A stretch of 64,000 bases of DNA, from positions 62,001-126,000 of the forward strand of contig CACXYM010000007.1 of assembly GCA_902771935.1 (NCBI GenBank). The letters run 5' to 3'. Shown piece by piece: positions 61,475 through 64,000 of the stretch (the stretch's first letter is position 1; every line of letters starts with the position of its first letter). The stretch comes from an uncultured Bacteroidales bacterium (GTDB lineage Bacteria > Bacteroidota > Bacteroidia > Bacteroidales > Paludibacteraceae). The notes beneath the pieces were generated by a model. That model was not told the DNA's origin, made no database searches, and saw only the letters and a list, made by a program, of their open reading frames with translations. Both the position numbers and the translations under genes were made by a program.

Positions 61475-62716
61475 ATGATGAATATTGCAGTTGCAGGAAC
61501 AGGATACGTTGGATTATCCATAGCCACTTTGCTGGCGCAGCACAACCGCGTCACGGCAGTTGACATCATCCCGGACAAAGTGGATATGATCAATCGCCGA
61601 CAATCGCCTATTCAAGACGAATATATTGAGAAATACCTTGCCGAGAAAGAACTAAATCTAAAGGCAACTCTCGACGCTAACGAAGCCTACAAAGACGCGG
61701 ACTTTGTGGTTATTGCAGCTCCAACCAACTATGACAGCCAGAAAAACTACTTCGACACATCCGCTGTCGAAACGGTTATCAAGCTCGTCATGGAAATAAA
61801 CCCAAAGGCTATCATGGTGATAAAATCGACTATTCCTGTCGGTTTTACCGATACTATTCGCCATAAGACCGGAAGCAAAAACATCATCTTCTCCCCTGAA
61901 TTTCTGCGCGAATCAAAAGCATTATACGACAATCTCTACCCTTCGCGCATCATTGTCGGCTTCGATCAACAAGACGAACACCTCAAACAAGCCGCAGAGA
62001 CATTTGCAAAACTCCTGCAAGAAGGTGCTATCAAAACCGATATCCCCACTCTCTTCATGGGATCAACTGAAGCGGAAGCCGTTAAACTCTTCGCCAACAC
62101 ATATCTCGCTCTGCGTGTCAGCTACTTCAACGAACTGGATACCTACGCAGAGATGAAAGGTCTAGATACCAAGCAGATTATAGAAGGCGTCTGTCTCGAT
62201 CCGCGTATCGGCTCGCATTATAATAACCCGTCATTCGGATATGGTGGATATTGCTTGCCCAAAGACACGAAACAACTTCTCGCCAACTATCAAAATGTGC
62301 CGGAAAACCTCATCGAAGCAATTGTGGAGAGTAACCGCACTCGTAAAGACTTTATCGCTGACCGCGTACTTGCCAAAGCTGGTTATTACGCATATAGCGA
62401 AGAAAATAGCTGGGATGCCAAACAGGAAAAAACCGTAACCATCGGCGTTTATCGCTTGACCATGAAGTCCAATAGCGACAATTTCCGACAATCGTCTATC
62501 CAAGGCATCATGAAACGAGTCAAGGCTAAAGGCGCTAAAGTCATTATCTACGAACCAACACTCGAAGACGGTACTACCTTCTTCGGTTCCCTCGTAGTAA
62601 ACGACCTCAACAAGTTCAAAGCACTATCCAACGCCATCATCGCTAACCGCTACAACGAAGATTTGGAAGACGTGCAAGACAAAATATACACTCGAGATAT
62701 TTTTAAACGAGACTGA
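61475..62716 (+). CDS. ugd: UDP-glucose 6-dehydrogenase
   Basis: 413 residues. [61 protein letters not shown], and catalytic Cys in [14 protein letters not shown]. This is the short UDP-glucose dehydrogenase form (E. coli Ugd-like). It makes UDP-glucuronate for surface polysaccharide. A second start at 61478 (MNIAVAG) is equally possible. The nucleotidyltransferase gene starts 1 bp after the stop, implying one operon. Confidence 0.93.
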   Translation: MMNIAVAGTGYVGLSIATLLAQHNRVTAVDIIPDKVDMINRRQSPIQDEYIEKYLAEKELNLKATLDANEAYKDADFVVIAAPTNYDSQKNYFDTSAVETVIKLVMEINPKAIMVIKSTIPVGFTDTIRHKTGSKNIIFSPEFLRESKALYDNLYPSRIIVGFDQQDEHLKQAAETFAKLLQEGAIKTDIPTLFMGSTEAEAVKLFANTYLALRVSYFNELDTYAEMKGLDTKQIIEGVCLDPRIGSHYNNPSFGYGGYCLPKDTKQLLANYQNVPENLIEAIVESNRTRKDFIADRVLAKAGYYAYSEENSWDAKQEKTVTIGVYRLTMKSNSDNFRQSSIQGIMKRVKAKGAKVIIYEPTLEDGTTFFGSLVVNDLNKFKALSNAIIANRYNEDLEDVQDKIYTRDIFKRD

Positions 62717-62717
62717 A

Positions 62718-63434
62718 ATGATTACAACAGCAGTTATAATGGCGGCAGGAATGGGTACAAGATTCGGAAAAATGACCGACCAACAGCCCAAAGGATTTGT
62801 GCTCTTCAAGAACAAACCGATGATTCTGCGTTCCATTGACACGCTTATCGCATGTGGCATCAAGCGCATTATTATCGGAACAGGTTATCATAAAGAGGCA
62901 TATGAAGAATTGTGCAAAAAGTACCCACAAATCGAGTGCGTCTATAGTCAAAAATACGCCGAAACAAACAGCATGTACACCTTGTACAACTGCCGCGAAG
63001 CTATCGGAAACGACAATTTCCTTTTGTTGGAATCAGATTTGGTCTTTGACCAAGAAGCAATATCATCACTCCTGCGATGTGAATTTGATTCGGCAATGCT
63101 GATTACTTCTGTAAGAAAATTTCAAGATCAGTACTACGTGGAAATGAACGACAAGCAGGAATTGGTCCGTTGTTCAACCAATAAGGCAGAACTTAATCCT
63201 TCTGGAGAATTGGTAGGAATACATAAAATAAGTAATACCTTCTATCAATTGATGGTTAACGATTATGCTGCCAAAATAGAAAAATATCCGAAGCTTGGCT
63301 ATGAATATGAACTTTTAGACATTTCGCAACATAAGTTGCCGCTAAATGTACTGAAAAACGATTCTTGTGTGTGGTACGAGATTGATGATATTGAGGACCT
63401 AAACTACGCCCAAGAGCACATTAAAATGGACTAA
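62718..63434 (+). CDS. Nucleotidyltransferase, phosphocholine/aminoethylphosphonate cytidylyltransferase type
   Basis: 238 residues. MAAGMGTRFG.....PKG, the NTP-binding loop of sugar-phosphate nucleotidyltransferases; TNSMYTLYNCREAI and LLLESDLVFD, typical of LicC/PntC-type CTP-using enzymes; and C-terminal YEIDDIEDL..A. Directly followed by a PEP mutase gene, so CTP:2-aminoethylphosphonate cytidylyltransferase (PntC role) is the best guess; a phosphocholine enzyme cannot be excluded. It would activate the phosphonate for transfer to a surface glycan or lipid. Confidence 0.82.
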   Translation: MITTAVIMAAGMGTRFGKMTDQQPKGFVLFKNKPMILRSIDTLIACGIKRIIIGTGYHKEAYEELCKKYPQIECVYSQKYAETNSMYTLYNCREAIGNDNFLLLESDLVFDQEAISSLLRCEFDSAMLITSVRKFQDQYYVEMNDKQELVRCSTNKAELNPSGELVGIHKISNTFYQLMVNDYAAKIEKYPKLGYEYELLDISQHKLPLNVLKNDSCVWYEIDDIEDLNYAQEHIKMD

Positions 63435-63448
63435 AAAAACAAAATAAT

Positions 63449-64000
63449 ATGGCAAAAACAGTTTATCTCGGCATGATTGCCGACATTATGCATCCGGGAC
63501 TGATTAACATCATCACAGAAGGTGCAAAGTACGGAAACGTTATGATTGGCTTGTTTACAGACAAGGCCATTGCAACACACAAACGCTTGCCTTACCTAAA
63601 CTATGAGCAACGAAAAAATGTGGTAGAACACATCAACGGCGTGAGCGAAGTTGTACCACAAGACGATTGGAGTTATGTCCCGAACCTGAAAAAGTATAAG
63701 CCGGATTACATCATTCACGGCGATGATTGGAAAGAAGGACCGGATAAATATATTCGCGAGGAAGTATTCGCTTTAATGAAACAACAAGGTGGTGAAGTGA
63801 TTGAAATTCCATATACACAGGGAATAACATCTTCTGGACTTGCGAAAGAACTGGAATCGCTTGGCACGACACCACAAGCAAGATTGAAATCCTTGCGCAG
63901 ATTAATCAGCGCAAAACCCATTGTACGGATCTTGGAATCTCATTGCGGCTTAACAGGTTTGATTGTTGAACACACTAGCATAGAAGTAGATAATGTGCAT
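63449..64000 (+). CDS. pepM: Phosphoenolpyruvate mutase with N-terminal cytidylyltransferase-like domain (partial)
   Basis: Open from ATG 63449 to the window end, 184 codons visible. Residues 1 to about 140 form a nucleotidyltransferase-like domain (YLGMIADIMHPGLINII, IHGDDWKEGPD, YTQGITSSGL). From about 150 the PEP mutase (isocitrate lyase-like) domain begins with LRRLISAKPIVRILESHCGLTGLIVEHTSI. PepM converts phosphoenolpyruvate to phosphonopyruvate, the first step of phosphonate synthesis. The fusion and the preceding cytidylyltransferase point to 2-aminoethylphosphonate decoration. Downstream genes (expected phosphonopyruvate decarboxylase and transaminase) are outside the window. Confidence 0.88.
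   Translation, partial: MAKTVYLGMIADIMHPGLINIITEGAKYGNVMIGLFTDKAIATHKRLPYLNYEQRKNVVEHINGVSEVVPQDDWSYVPNLKKYKPDYIIHGDDWKEGPDKYIREEVFALMKQQGGEVIEIPYTQGITSSGLAKELESLGTTPQARLKSLRRLISAKPIVRILESHCGLTGLIVEHTSIEVDNVH

Overview
The window reads as a chromosomal segment of a Bacteroidota bacterium, most likely order Bacteroidales. Evidence: the order FAH-like gene, porU, porV, ispF (the order I recall from Porphyromonas); Bacteroidetes-type families (DUF349, DUF4837, DUF2723, YitT, OmpP1/FadL, an LptD C-terminus); and at least a dozen promoters of the Bacteroidetes form TTTG, 19-20 bp, TAnnTTTG, with almost no Shine-Dalgarno sequences. I see no rRNA operon, insertion sequence, prophage or CRISPR array. 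The species cannot be named from sequence alone.

Layout. 0-9.4 kb (+): end of lptD, a SlyD-type prolyl isomerase, der, then one operon with a degenerate FAH-fold protein, the type IX secretion sortase porU and its outer-membrane partner porV, ispF, a small exported protein, aroK and sufE. 9.4-12.3 kb (-): ftsE, a DUF349 coiled-coil protein and an outer-membrane barrel. 12.3-15.4 kb: AT-rich accessory genes (internally duplicated membrane protein, acyltransferase, two lipoproteins). 15.4-18.2 kb: a RelA/SpoT homolog lacking both the HD and ACT domains, a membrane-anchored protein, and an rsmD broken by an internal deletion. 18.2-25.4 kb (-): yitT, lysC, ribH and a TPR protein; then an OmpP1/FadL porin, trpS and an Lrp regulator. 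25.5-32.3 kb (+): O-methyltransferase, DUF389 protein, dnaE, a small barrel. 32.3-42.1 kb (-): a long run folC, aminotransferase, lipoate ligase-like, guaD, gtrA, alaS, pdxA, nitroreductase, holin-like, YtxH-like. 42.2-43.3 kb (+): a DUF4837 lipoprotein. 43.3-49.8 kb (-): rlmB, DUF1846, dsbD, cotH, PAP2. 50-54.4 kb (-): murA (frameshifted end), murB, nadE. 54.5-55.5 kb: tRNA-Glu, a winged-helix protein, two tRNA-Ala. 55.6-59.9 kb (-): CobW/G3E GTPase, DUF2723 protein. 60-64 kb (+): two nucleotide-sugar dehydrogenases, a CTP-type nucleotidyltransferase and the start of a PEP mutase, the opening of a surface-polysaccharide cluster that probably adds 2-aminoethylphosphonate.

The least explained material is non-coding. 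(1) Short tandem arrays of period 7 sit at stop/start junctions inside operons (aroK, rsmD, trpS, lysC, pdxA, murA), and two more are translated inside folC. (2) Period-11 arrays occupy three other gaps. (3) Two copies of an intergenic element share a core but carry two hairpins whose stems differ in sequence while staying complementary. (4) Two loci combine inverted short repeats with a common AAGGG...CCCTT hairpin, one of them a concentric palindrome of about 142 bp. (5) Several genes look damaged or reduced: murA (4-bp duplication), rsmD (deletion), the RelA/SpoT homolog, and the FAH-like protein.
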